64,000 nucleotides of DNA. Source: Przewalskia tangutica. Lineage: Eukaryota > Streptophyta > Magnoliopsida > Solanales > Solanaceae. The notes under the pieces are model-generated. The model was not told the origin of the DNA, made no database searches, and saw only the letters and a list, made by a program, of their open reading frames with translations. The stretch covers positions 37,441,001-37,505,000 of the forward strand of contig CM056726.1 of NCBI GenBank assembly GCA_029844215.1, written 5' to 3'. Position numbers and translations under genes: made by a program. This document shows, one piece after another, positions 25,255 to 37,741 of the stretch. The first letter of the stretch is position 1. Every line of letters begins with the position of its first letter.

Positions 25255-25338
25255 CTATCACAACAAGCATAGGCAAGTTACACAACAACAAGCATAGGCA
25301 AGTTACACAACAACAAGCATAGGCAAGTTATACACAAC
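25255..25338 (+). repeat. 25-bp minisatellite in F LTR (also 30762-30836)
   Basis: Three near-perfect units of ACACAACAACAAGCATAGGC followed by AAGTT, present in both LTRs of F. Confidence 0.9.
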
Positions 25339-28300
25339 TCAAAGTACGCCATTTTATATCAAAGTCGGGTTTTAACCACTAAAGTACTACGTCGTTAAAT
25401 TCCTTTTTTAAAGAGATACATTCCTTTTGTAAAAGTCACGATACAGTAGTATAAAATAGAGTGACTCACATTTATAGGTAAACCAAAACACTTTCCTTTT
25501 CAACCACATTCTTTTCCCCTAAGGTTCCAGTTTGCCTAATTTCAATTGCTCAAGGCTCTTTATTTTAGAAAAGTTTCATAGTTCAATGTCTTAATCTCTT
25601 TTAAAACATTTTGAGTAACATATGCCTTATATGAGTGTAGGTTATTCTTATTCATAATCAATCTTATTAAGCAGTCATGATCTAGGAAATGTAATATCAT
25701 TTTGTCTCATCTTAGTTTCTATGCAGATGGGGGTTTCTACTGGTTTTAATAATGTTTCATTATTCATTACATTTTCCTGTATTAACGCTGCCGTGGTTTG
25801 TCGATACTCATTCTGATTTCCGAAATCAGTAAAACATTATTCCTTTTAAAACCAAGTACCCATTACTCACGAATGAGGTTTCACATTGTTAACAAACTTC
25901 ATATCAATACAATTAAGCCAAGTCTCTTATCTTTTAAGATCAAGTCTCTTAACTTCTAAAAATCAGTAAACCATTTCTTTTTACCATTCTTAAGACGTTA
26001 TACCTAACTTCCCATAAAGCTAGTATAACTCTTATGTTTTCAAAACCAAGTATTACTCTTCTTTTCAAAAAGGTTCTCAAATCTTTTGAAATACTTCAAG
26101 ATTCTTATTATCACACATCAAGTCAGTTATAAATCAAATCAGTTATCTTTTAAAAGCCACAAAGCATTTCTTACTTACATAAAGTTGTTATAACCAACTT
26201 CCCATAAAGTCGGTATAACCCTTTATGTTTTAAACCAATCAAATACCTTTAACACATGTACGTCTACCGTACTACATAGTTATACACATATCATGCTAGA
26301 AAAGATAGGAAGAGGTTCACATACCTCGCGACGATTATCGACTAATAACAAAACGCTCAAGTACCTCAAACCGCTTCGCTACTCCTAAGCCACGTAGATC
26401 ACGCCACACATAGTACTTCAACCTATAAGGCCACAAGGCGCTTATTAATCTTCTAAACACACGGTTCCCATACTCTACGTAAAATTAGCAACCTCTCCCC
26501 GCAACATGGCCGCGTAAATCTCCTCATCTATCGAGGCGCTACCAAGCCAACGAGGGTTATACGCCTAATCCGGACGTGTACAATTCTACTACACAAGTAA
26601 AACTACACAAGTCTCAGAATATGTCTATGTAATTACGATTCGATTCTTTCTTTAAATTGGGCTTAAGTCAAAAGACATTGCCACAATACTAAGTTCATTC
26701 TATATATAGTATACTCCAACTATATATTACAACAACGTGTAATTTCCAATTACCAAGGGACAAGATTATTTACCTCGATAAGCCCAAAATTATTCGAGAT
26801 AAAAAGTCGATCCCGAGCAAGGTTTAGCTCTACTCAGTGCGCTCAATCCGCTCCAAACAACCCAGAAGTTCTAACCAACTTCTACTTACATACTTCAACT
26901 AACTATGAAGATTTCCTTAGGGTTTCGGTTTGAGACTAAAAGGACAAAAGGTAGTATTTTCGGGCTCTACGTATAGAGGTAACTTTTGGAAAGTACTACA
27001 AGGTATATGGGCTAAGGTATTTGGGCATCATAACAATAATTGGAGTATTTCTCAACCAAGGGGGTATCTCACGAGAACAACTCGAGGAAGGGGTGTTCTC
27101 GGCTAAGGCTCTGACAGGGGTAGGGTTTCTCGGCCAAGGGCCTTTACTAGGGAGGGGCTCTTGGGCGAGAACAACACACAAGAGGAGGGAGGATTTCAAC
27201 ACTTAGTGAAATTTTGGATGAAGAAGTTCATCTCGAAGGGGGTATTTATAGGAAGCGAGGGCAACCAATGGCGAATCAAGCCATGTCGAGGAAAGTGTAA
27301 GGCCTTGATCAAGCCAAGTGCACTCTAACCCCTACTCCACAAAACAAGGCACAAAACATGGCACCAAACAAGCCATAAAACAAGGCCAAAACAAGGAGCC
27401 AATAGGCCAAGAAGACGTGACCAATTCGGGACCAACGTCGGCACTGAGGTGACAAGTGTCACCTCCCGTTGGTCCAAAACATTTCGTCCCTCGGAAAAAT
27501 TCGCAAAATACTAAATGGCATAGCCGAATTTTCCGCCATGTCGTGGAAACGTTTAGTCGAAACGACTCTAACCGGTGTTGTGCACAAAATTCGAACCTTG
27601 CCTAACTTTAAGGCTCAAATTCCTACGTGCGTCCCACGTACATACTGCGGAAATACGGTATAACATTCTCCCTCCTTAGAAACATTCGTCGAATGTTCCT
27701 TCTCAAGACGGATTACGATAAAGTTCCTCTAACAAGTTGCCAACGCCACACATGGCCACGAAATAACACGTTCTCTTCTATCCTTACTCATCGTAGTCAC
27801 TTGAACTCTCCCGAATCGTACCATACTTGATCATTACTTGGTTCCCAAAAATCTCCGAGTCACTACCTCCAAACTTGGTCATCTTACTAACCTCAATCTT
27901 CTTTAAGGCCATTCCGCCTTCACGAACCGCTTCGAACATATCCACGAACTCATACGATGGTCACCTAAAGCGGGGCCTAGCACCCTCGTGACCTACTCTG
28001 GCGGGACCACCTCGAACCGACCCGCTGTCCGACTCTGGGTTGACCCGCAAATGGTCCTCAACCCGACCCCAAACGCGCCAAACTCTTGTTCCGATCCGAA
28101 CAATCTTACTATACAAGTCATGAAGCTACCACTTCCATTTCACACTACCCAGGACTTACCCTTTTTCACTAACGTGTTTCTAAATCACATTTTAGCACAA
28201 AGCTATCCGATCATAACACTAAACACATCATCAAGACATCAATACATACAACTCTGTAGGTTAAGGATATACACGAAAATAGGCGGTTCAAAGGACCGCT

Positions 28301-28389
28301 AAAGCTGAAACTTCTACCGCGACCTCTACCGTGGCTGCCGTGTATGAACATCCCGCCTAGATATGGAAGGTGAAGAACCCGCAATCGAT

Positions 28390-29434
28390 CTAGTAGTGCA
28401 GGCTATCCTACCAGCTACCACGGTCTGACAGTCTCCGTCAAATGGCCCGTCGGCCGCAGTATAGCAATCTCCCAAACCGATCGACATTCCCTCTGGGCTT
28501 TACCACAATGGTCACACGAGATACGGGTGGCCTCATCCGACGAGTACTCTACTCGCGAAAATCTGAAACACAGGAGCCCAGGCACTGCTCTGAATAACCC
28601 GAAGGTCCGGCGTGTGGAGGACCACTGCATCTTGGAGGTACATAACTAGTTCCTTGAGGCGGTCGCCTCGAACGTTACCAAAGGACCTGCTGTTCGGCCT
28701 CTTCTGCGACCTTGGTCATTCAAGTCGATTTATCCGCTCACATCCAAGTACATACGCTGTATGCGGGCAATATCCATGCCCAACAGAAGCTACACCGAAC
28801 AACTCTGCTAGGTAATCATCGAGCCTCAGAACATATCGGTGCACTCGATCCTCCATACTAGCTACCAACGCGGGACGTCACGCCAATGAGTCGAACTCCA
28901 CATTGTACTCCCGAACCGTGCGCGGATTACGCAACACCAAAAATCGCCGGCGAGCCCTCATCCGGGAGGCAAGAAATGTGCAAGAAAGGCCTCGAGAGCT
29001 CGTTCCACACGGTGGAAGTCATGCTCTCCCGACGGCTCTCACGAATCAAACTGGCCGATCAGCGGTATCACGCGGCCGCGAACCTAGGACCACCGACTCG
29101 GTCTCCGATGCCTTGATCACTCTCATGATCCAGTAATCGCTTGGATGAACTCCTGCGGATCATCCTCGTGCCTCGACCCATAAAACTCGCGGTTTACAAC
29201 TCGTAAAATCCCGTAGCCTCGAACTATCGATCTAGGGTGAACGGCTGGTGCTCTTTGGAGGCTATGCGTCCGGCTATCCTCAAGTCGCCTGACCACGGCC
29301 ATTAATCGGGCCCACTCGCGTAACTCATCTCTGCTCGGTGCGGGATCGAGGCTCGGTATTGTGGTCTCTGCTTGCTCTACTCGCGACTCCTGCCTGCTTT
29401 GCCGCCACGGGCGGGTTGCACTGCGCGGAGGCAT
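28390..29434 (-). pseudogene. gag remnant of element F
   Basis: The frame begins MPPRSATRPWRQSRQESRVE at 29434 and runs to about 29123, containing an EDDPQEFI motif typical of Gypsy gag (PF03732-like retrotrans_gag). Downstream blocks continue in shifted frames: a YWIMRVIKASETESVVL stretch (about 29115-29065), an RMRARRRFLVLRN stretch, and a VREYNVEFDSLAR motif near 28890. Gag would form the particle that packages the RNA. At least three frame shifts and several stops break it. The shifts lie in GC-rich CHG-type contexts, so some could be sequence errors. Confidence 0.7.
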
Positions 29435-32400
29435 AATCGGTAAAACGAAATACGTCGGAGGGTCAACTTATCACACAAACTGAAGGCACGATCTCGTAAT
29501 GAGAAGAATGGAAACCAATCCTAAATGTCCTATAGCCTCACGATTATAGATGTGGTGCGCTGACACCGATAATCGAATCTACTGAACACGGTCTGTAGAC
29601 ACTTTCCGAGGACTAATCGCTCGATACCACTTTGTCAAGACCCGAACCGGGCGTGGTCGTGCCTTACCCCGGGCACCCTAGTGATACAACATCAGAGAAA
29701 ACCAGCGGAAATAAAAACTTAAACATGCAAATAGACATGAATCAAGAGGTATGATAAATAAGCAGGCCAAAGCGATTGCCTTCAGATATACATAAAACCC
29801 AACAGTTTAATCCTTTTACAACCACCGCCACAGTGCTCTGCACTCTAAGATTTTTACAACAACTATGACGGACGGGGCCCGCCATACCACGAATGTACAA
29901 GAACCTACTGCACTGTGGTAACATACCAAAAGATAAGCCTCCAAGGAACGGAGCTTCCAACACGCTGAAATGTGATCCTAAACGCGGATCGACAACGATG
30001 TACCTCTACTGCGGCGTGAACGCAGCCCGAAGGAGGTCGATCTGGCAATTACAGTATGTGAAATCAGAATATCAGAAATGAAATCATAACAGTCTATATA
30101 AAGCGGGAGACATGCATGATAACCAAACTACAGTACACAACATATAAGCAGTTATATCAAGTCAGGGACTCACGCCTCAATTCACCACTCGTGCCCGTGG
30201 AATTCCTTCCTCACCGCCGTGATCATGATATAACAACACCAAGGAGTATACATGAACACCAAGTCCTACCGTGCCATAAAAACCGTCTTTGGGCAAGTAT
30301 AACTACGGATCCGACCGTACAATAATATTGTACAACCATATCATGAAGGCGACGCGTGGCGGTGCAATAGCCTCCACTCCACTGCGCCACGTGGCGACGG
30401 GGCAAGTTAATCGGCTCGCGCGATCACATCCGTAAGTCACGGCTCCATCCAAACACCGACTCGCGAAGGCGACACGCGTGGCGGTGCAATAACCTATACC
30501 AGATCCACTGCGTCACGTGGTAGCGGCGAAGTAAACAGCTACGCACCGATCACAACCGTAAGTCACGATACGCCGCGTAAATAACAGAATGGCCACATGT
30601 CCACATCATCGGTGTAGACATGCCCATGTAACAATAATAATGGAAGCATACCGTGGAATCTTCCACAGCCGACGCCCAAGTAAGTCCTCAATAAGTCAAC
30701 CGGCCCTCCATCGAGAGACGCGGTAATATAGAAACACAATTCTTGCACAACAAAGGCTATCACAACAAGCATAGGCAAGTTACACAACAACAAGCATAGG
30801 CAAGTTACACAACAACAAGCATAGGCAAGTTATACACAACTCAAAGTACCTTCATTTTATATCAAAGTCCGGGTTTTAACCCTAAAGTACTACGTACGTT
30901 AAATTCCTTTTTTTAAAGAGATACATTCCTTTTGTAAAAGTCACCCGATACCCGTAGTATAAAATAGAGTGACTCACATTTATAGGTAAACCAAAACACT
31001 TTCCTTTTCAACCACATTCTTTTCCCCTAAGGTTCCAGTTTGCCTAATTTCAATTGCTCAAGGCTCTTTATTTTAGAAAAGTTTCATAGTTCAATGTCTT
31101 AATCTCTTTTAAAACATTTTGAGTAACATATGCCTTATATGAGTGTAGGTTATTCTTATTCATAATCAATCTTATTAGCGGCCATGATCTAGGAAATGTA
31201 ATATCATTTTGTCTCATCTTAGTTTCTATGCGGATGGGGTTTCTACTGGTTTTAATAATGCTTCATTATTCATTACATTTTCTGTATTAACGCCGTGGTT
31301 TGTCGATACTCATTCTGATTTCCGAAATCAGTAAAACATTATTCCTTTTAAAACCAAGTACCCATTACTCACGAATGAGGTTTCACATTGTTAACAAATT
31401 TCATATCAATACAATTAAGCCAAGTCTCTTATCTTTTAAGATCAAGTCTCTTAACTTCTAAAAATCAGTAAACCATTTCTTTTTACCATTCTTAAGACGT
31501 TATACCTAACTTCCCATAAAGCTAGTATAACTCTTATGTTTTCAAAACCAAGTATTACTCTTCTTTTCAAAAAGGTTCTCAAATCTTTTGAAATACTTCA
31601 AGATTCTTATTATCACACATCAAGTCAGTTATAAGTCAAATCAGTTATCTTTTAAAAGTCGCAAAGCATTTCTTACTTACATAAAGCTGTTATAACCAAC
31701 TTCCCATAAAGTCGTTATAACCCTTTATGTTTTAAACCAATCAAATACCTTTAACACGTATGCGTCTGCACTACAGAGTTATACACATATCATGCTAGAA
31801 AAGATAGGAAGAGGTTCACATACCTCGCGACGATTATCGACTAATAGCAAAACGCTCCAAGTACCTCAAACCGTCGGCTACTCCTTAAGCCACGTAGATC
31901 ACGCCACACATAGTACTTCAACCTATAAGGCCACAAGGCGCTTATTAATCTTCTAAACACACGGTTCCCATACTCTACGTAAAATTCGGCACCTCCCCGC
32001 ATGGCCGCGTAAATCTCCTCTCTATCGGCCGCTACCAAGCCAACCAGGGGTTATACGCCTAATCCGGACGTGTACAATTCTACTACACAAAACTACACAA
32101 GTCTCATGTCTGATCCTATGTAATTACAGTTCAGTTCTTTTCTTTAAATTCAGGCTTAAGTCAAAAGACATTGCCACAATACTAAGTTCAGTTCTATATT
32201 TAGTATACTCCAACTATATATTACAACAACGTGTAATTTCCAATTACCAAAAGGGGACAAGATTATTTACCTCGATAAGCCCAAAATTATCCGAGATAAA
32301 AGTCGATCTGAGCAAGGTTTAGCTCTACTCCGTGCGCTCCAATCCGCTCCAAACAACCCTTAGAAGTTCTAACCAACTTCTACTTACATACTTCAACCAA

Positions 32401-34395
32401 CTATGAAGATTTCCTTAGGGTTTCGGTTTGAGACTAAAAGGACAAAAGGTAGTATTTCCTGCTCTACGATAGAGGTAACTTTTGGAAAGTACTACAAGGT
32501 ATATGGGCTAAGGTATTTGGGCATCATAACAATAATTGGAGAGTATTTCTCAACCAAGGGGGTATCTCACGAGAACAACTCGAGGAAGGGGGTGTTCTCG
32601 CTAAGGCTACACAGTGGTAGGGGTTTCTCGGCAAGTGGCCTTTACTTAGGAGTGGGCTCTTGGACGAGAACAACACACAAGAGGAGGAGGATTTCAACAC
32701 TTAGTGAAATTTTGGATGAAGAAGTTCATCTCAGGGGGTATTTATAGGGAAGCGAGGCCAACCAATGGCAAGATCAAGCCACGTGCAAGGCAAGTGTAAG
32801 GCCTTGATCGAGCCAAGTGCACTCTCACCCTACTCCACAAAACAAGGCACAAAACATGGCACCAAACAAGCCACAAAACAAGGCCAAAACAAGGAGCCAA
32901 TAGGCGAAGACGTGACCAATTCGGCCAACCCAGCGTCGGCAGGGTGACAAGTGTCACCTCCCGTTGGTCCAAAACATTTCGTCCCTCGGAAAAATTCGCA
33001 AAATACTAAATGGCATAGCCGAATTTTCCGCAATTCGTGGAAACGTTTCGTCTAAAAACGACTCTAACCGGGTGTTGTGCACAAAATTCGAACCTTGCCT
33101 AACTTTAAGGCTCAAATTCCTACGTACGTCCTTACGTACATACTCTGGAAATACGGGGTATAACATTTTCGTGCCACGGTATCGACCCTAGATAGTATAA
33201 GTGACTTGATGTTTAAAGACTAAGTTACTTGAATGAGATAGGTACACTTGACTTGATTTTAAAAGTAGAAGTGTCTGATACTACGTGTGTTAGTGTCTTG
33301 AGATTTTATAAAGGAAAGAATGTACGACGGACGTACATGGTGCTATGGGGTTCAACTCCCCTCTATTGCATGATGTGATTCCTTTTATAGGAATAGATGT
33401 ACATAGTACTTTGGGTTAAATTCCCGGATTTTACACGACATGATAGTGCCTTGAGTCTAATAAAATGATGGTTCATTCATTTGCTTCTAATGAGAGTAAA
33501 AGATTACTTAACTTGCTTATGTTGTTCATGATAGCCATTAGTGCAAGTGTTATATTATTTATTGCGGGGTCAACCCCTGGGACATTGTACATTCCGTGGA
33601 TTTGCTCTCCACGATGTGAGTATTGTGTATATGCTCATTGCGGGTCCACAGGACCTATGCGGGTGAAATAGTCTTATGCGGGACAAATTATTCTATGCGA
33701 GTCCACTAGACCTATGCGGATGAAACAGTCTCATGAATATGATTGCATAATGATACTACGGGCGGGTGACCCTAAATTAATCATGACCTTCCTATGTTAA
33801 CACGGTACATATTACTCTCATTACTCTCATTGTTGATAAGGCACGGTTATCATTACTTTGATTATCATACTTGTCTCCTACTTTATATTTGGACAGTATG
33901 ATCTCCTTTACAGTACTTACAGTTTCACATACTTGGTACATCTTTCAGATCGACCTCTTCTCGTGGCCGCGTTCATGCCGCAGGGATAGGTACTCAGGTT
34001 GGTGATCCGAGAGCTTAGGATCTCCACTCAGCTTTTGTGATAGCTCCATTTGTTCCGGAGTTTGATATATGCATGTGTCTTGTGTTTTGGTGTATGTACA
34101 TTCGAGGGTGCGACGGGGCCCCGCCCCGTCTTTATTATCACAAACTCTAGAGGTCCGTAGTCACGATGCTGGTTGGATAGTTAAAGTTGTAGACCTTTTT
34201 GGTATTGTATATATATAAAGAGGTGGCCTTATCGGCTTGTCGGTTTCACTTCATGTTTTATTGTATAATGGTAAAGCGATTTAGCTTCCGATGGTTATCT
34301 CTGATGTATGAATATAAGGGTGTCCATGTAGGGCATCAGTCGCGGGCCTGGGGTCGGGTCATGACACAAGTTACCCGCGGAAGTTAAATAACACT

Positions 34396-34523
34396 TTTAG
34401 CTCTTTTCACGACTCTGCTCCTATCTCATCCGCTGCTCTAGCTAATTGTCCCCCCCCCCCCTTTCCAAGAGCTTCGCTCGGTTGGCCTTCCTACGCTGAC
34501 GAATGCCTCTTTTCTCTTCTCTG
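34396..34523. other. foreign insert of about 125 bp with a C12 run in the 5' LTR of B
   Basis: The other LTR of B reads AAATAACACTC directly followed by a T-run and ACAAACATGC (about 11709-11740). Here about 125 bp intervene between the same two anchors. The insert is GC-richer than the LTR, has 12 consecutive C (34450-34461) and contains CAAGAGCTTCGCTCGGTTGG. It has no terminal inverted repeats. It resembles filler from organellar DNA, but the source is not established. Confidence 0.6.
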
Positions 34524-37500
34524 TTTTTTTTTTACAAACATGCAAAGGCAAAGCCGATAAGGCTGCCATATATAAATATATAATCCAAAAGAAATTATAC
34601 TGTACACGAGTCCAATCCCACATATGAATACATACCTCTAAGAATTTTACAGAACTATGACGGGACAAGGCCCCGCCGTACCCATAACTGTACAAAAGCC
34701 TGTAATGAAAGATCTATACCAAAATGATAAGCCCCGGAACAATGGAGCTATCCAAAAACTCTTAGCAAGGATCCTACACTTGCATATCACCAAATTGCGT
34801 ACCTAAACTCAGCAGATTTAACGCAAATTTCGAGAAAGCGGGTCGATTTTAAAATGTACCAAGTATGTGAAACAATAAGTACTGTAAAGGAGATCATACA
34901 ATCCAAGTATAACATGAGGCAAGTATGATAATTTAAAATAACAGTACACTATGCCTTATAAATATGAGAGTAATGAGAGTCAACTTTACCTTTTAAGTTA
35001 TGTCTTTTAAGAGTTTAGATCAACCGCAAAGAGTATTTGTACTCACATCATGGATCTTGTCCATGGGTTTATATAATGTTCAAGTCCTAATCATGGACGT
35101 ACTCACATGATTTCAATTATACCGTTTTCACAATAAGATTTATGTCGTAATCATGGACGTTCTCACATGATGTAACTATACAATTTTCACAACAAGATTT
35201 ATGTCGTAATCATGGACGTACTCACATGATCCAACTATACAATTTTCACAACAATATTTATGTCGTAATCATGGACGTACTCACATGATCCAACTATACA
35301 ATTTAAATCATCTCCGACTCTCATTAGCACAAATAGAATGAACTATCATTTTAAGAGAACTCAAGGCAATATCACATCTAGTAATAATAGGGAAATTGAA
35401 CCCGAAGTACTATGTACGTCCGCCGTACATCTTCTCATTTGTAAACCTCAAAACACTAACACTCATAGTATCAAGACACTTCCACATTTAAAATCAAGTT
35501 ACTACATTTTTAAATTCAAGTAAGTTATACTTTTCAAACCAAGTCAAGTATACTTTTAACACCAAGTAATTTATACCTTTCAATCATGTAACTTCTTTCA
35601 TATACTACAATAAACTAAAATGAAATATTTTCATTTAGACAACCCAAAATACTATCAAGAGAATAGATATAACAATCTTTCATTTTAGAAACCTCAAGTA
35701 CTATCAAAAGAATGGATAGAACCACTTCCATTTTATAAAATCAAAGTACTATCAAGAAAGTATATAGAACAACTTCTATTTTAGAAAATCCAAAGTACTA
35801 TCAAGAATTACATCACTAAGGAGTAGGATACACTCACTTTAAAACAAGGAATCATGCTAGAAGAAGAAATGATAGTTCACGTACCTTTTTGGCGACTAAC
35901 CAACTCTACAATCTAGAATACGTCTCAAAGTACTTCAACTTATAACAACAATAACACGATTATCAATTCCAAGATTTCTAAGGTAGATTAATACCAACTA
36001 AGGGTCTCTTATTCTACGGAAAATTGGGCAGCACTTCCTTTGTTTCTACGTATTTTTCCACCTTTTCCAAGGCCCAAATTCAACAACCAACAAGCCACAC
36101 TTAAGGAATAACCAACAGTTAACCAAAGGAGATTACACGCCTACTAGACGTGTAAAATTCTGCCCCACAATCACATAAAACAGTCCATACAAATCAGCCC
36201 AATATCCCACAACAACAAGGGTAAAATGTGAAGTCTTTCAACACCCTTTTACACATTTAATCCCTTAGGACTTTCATTAGCAACTACTACATTAATCATG
36301 CATGTTGGTGGGCTGAATTTTCAGAATTCCAGCGCCACAAAACAGTCCATAAAAATTGCATAACAATGTCCAACAGTTTTATAGATTCCACTGCCAACAA
36401 CTACAATCCGATAACTCTTTCCTTAATCCTTTTTATTCCAATTCAAGTTTCAAAACTTCTATATAAGTTATATCAACTTATTAACAACAGTATTACTCCA
36501 TTATAACATGCAATAGGTGACGTTAATAACAACAATTATATCCAACGACACCAACATCCGAAAATTGCCACTCTCGGCCAACTCAACCAAAAATTGTCCA
36601 AACACTCTTTATCCTCCATTCTTTTTAGCACAAGTTCATCTATACATTATAACAATATGTAATATCCAATTACTTCAAGAGGAAGAAGAATTTTACCTCA
36701 ACTTTGGCCCGCGGTTTTCGTTTTGCTCCACTTCTTCAAGTTCCAATCACACACAAGCATCCACTACAAGCTTATAACCAACTTCCCTTCACGTTTTACC
36801 TCCAAAAAGTTGACGAACAAGCTAGGATTTTCAACCTCATTTTCGGCCCAACATGGATTTTGGAGATTATTGGAGAGTTACTTGTCTTCGAACTTGATTT
36901 GTGTTCTTAATCTAGGAAAATAACTTGTCTTTGATCTTCTCTTTATCCATGAATTTCAAAATATAAGGCTAAGAAAGAGAGAAGATAATGTTTAGGAAGA
37001 TAGAATATTATGAAAATGTCTCTAAGTCTTGCAAGCTTATCTTCTATATAGATATTTCCCTTAGCAAGACAAGTGGAGAGGGACACATGTCGCCCTCTCA
37101 TTGGTCAATAATTTCTTCTTCAAAATATCTAGATATTGTCCAAAATATCTTAAAATCGAAGGGCCTCGCGAAATTGTGAAATTCTCGGTGGGCCCCATAT
37201 TATCAATTCCAATTCTTCGTAATCCAATACTAATCCCATAAATCCAATTAGAAGTATTAAACTCCAAGTTAATAATTTTTCCGTCGTCACATTTTTTCAA
37301 ATTTTTTTCCGGAGGAAAATGTAAATATTTTTTCCTTTCAACCTTCGAATCTTGATTCTTTAATCACGTTCTCAATTAGTAGCTCTGGTATCACGGGGTG
37401 TAACAACTTGATACCCAGGTTATTTCGAAGAAAAGAAGCTTCAAGTATCTCGGGTCTATTATTCAAGGAAACGAAGAGATTGTTGACGATATAACACATC

Positions 37501-37605
37501 GTATTGGGCGCGGTAGCTGAAATGGAGGCTTGCATCTGGAGTCTTGTAAAAGGCGCCACCAAAACTTAAGGCAAGTTCTATAAAGTGGTGGTTAGACCGA
37601 AAATA

Positions 37606-37740
37606 CATTTTTCTAACTTACGTAGGATTTTATTTATTTTTTCCGTGATTAGGTAGGAATAAGAGTGTTTTCGGTTACGAAATTCATTAGGATTTTAAAA
37701 TAATTTTGGGTATCTTGTTCAACAAGGAAAGCTACGTGAC
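37606..37740. other. short unassigned spacer after the LINE
   Basis: AT-rich sequence between the truncated LINE end and the next inverted-repeat element. No gene seen. Confidence 0.4.
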
Positions 37741-37741
37741 T

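Larger units (their letters stand above)
24163..33165 (-). mobile_element. long-LTR retrotransposon F nested in E
   Basis: The 3' LTR is about 24163-27665. The polypurine tract is at 27666-27679. The internal domain is 27666-29632. The primer site (plus-strand CGATACCAC) lies near 29621-29629. The 5' LTR is 29633-33165 (3533 bp). F is about 9.0 kb. It interrupts E at a T-rich site: flanks read GGTATTT and TTTTCG, so the duplication is blurred. The AT-rich thirds of the two LTRs are practically identical, so F is the youngest layer. It carries only a broken gag and no pol, so it is non-autonomous. Confidence 0.85.
22415..34366 (+). mobile_element. solo LTR E, split by element F
   Basis: It runs TGTTACACTCCGTAATTCC to GGTCGGGTCATGACA, opposite in orientation to B, with CAAGT duplications. 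Its own sequence is 22415-24162 plus 33166-34366, about 2.95 kb. It is the reverse complement of C-type LTR sequence: the GC-rich block at 24010-24130 and the TTTTCGTGCCACGGTATCGA stretch at 33166 match 14490-14660. There is no internal domain, so it is read as a solo LTR. It has no coding sequence. Confidence 0.8.
11623..37405 (-). mobile_element. long-LTR retrotransposon B, split by nested insertions
   Basis: Element B reads on the minus strand. Its 3' LTR is 11623-12739 plus about 19211-21325. Its short internal domain is 21326-22342. Its 5' LTR is 22343-22414 plus 34372-37405. The two LTRs are close copies: for example the 58-59 bp tandem array and the flanking sequence at 12150-12740 match 34930-35460. 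Net LTR length is about 3.1 kb and the internal domain is only 1.0 kb, with a polypurine tract, a primer site and a tiny gag start but no pol. B must have been mobilised by proteins from elsewhere. Confidence 0.85.
4800..37605 (+). mobile_element. RTE-type LINE, decayed and split by LTR insertions
   Basis: A non-LTR retrotransposon of the RTE type, common in Solanaceae and often annotated as 'craniofacial development protein 2-like'. It survives in three co-linear pieces: about 4800-7697, 11543-11622 and 37406-37605. The junctions are exact. The frame breaks after GFRLSR at 7697, resumes with TKT at 11548, breaks again at 11622 and resumes with a DTQV-type codon series at 37411. Endonuclease and reverse-transcriptase domains are present in order but full of stops. 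The 3' part of the ORF after the VVVRP-type codons at about 37600 is missing, so the element is also 3'-truncated. The 5' boundary is approximate and no flanking duplication could be found. Confidence 0.85.

Noticed and set aside
32742..33033. Cys/Leu-rich short frames suggesting a membrane peptide
   Set aside because: They arise from AACAAGGCACAAAACATGGC-type short repeats in the 5' LTR of F. The sister LTR has the same repeats with shifted frames.
36704..36923. Repeated LLHFFKFQSHT-type frames at 10882, 20644 and 36723
   Set aside because: These are the same LTR segment in A and in both LTRs of B. The frame is not preserved and there is no start context, so they are not genes.
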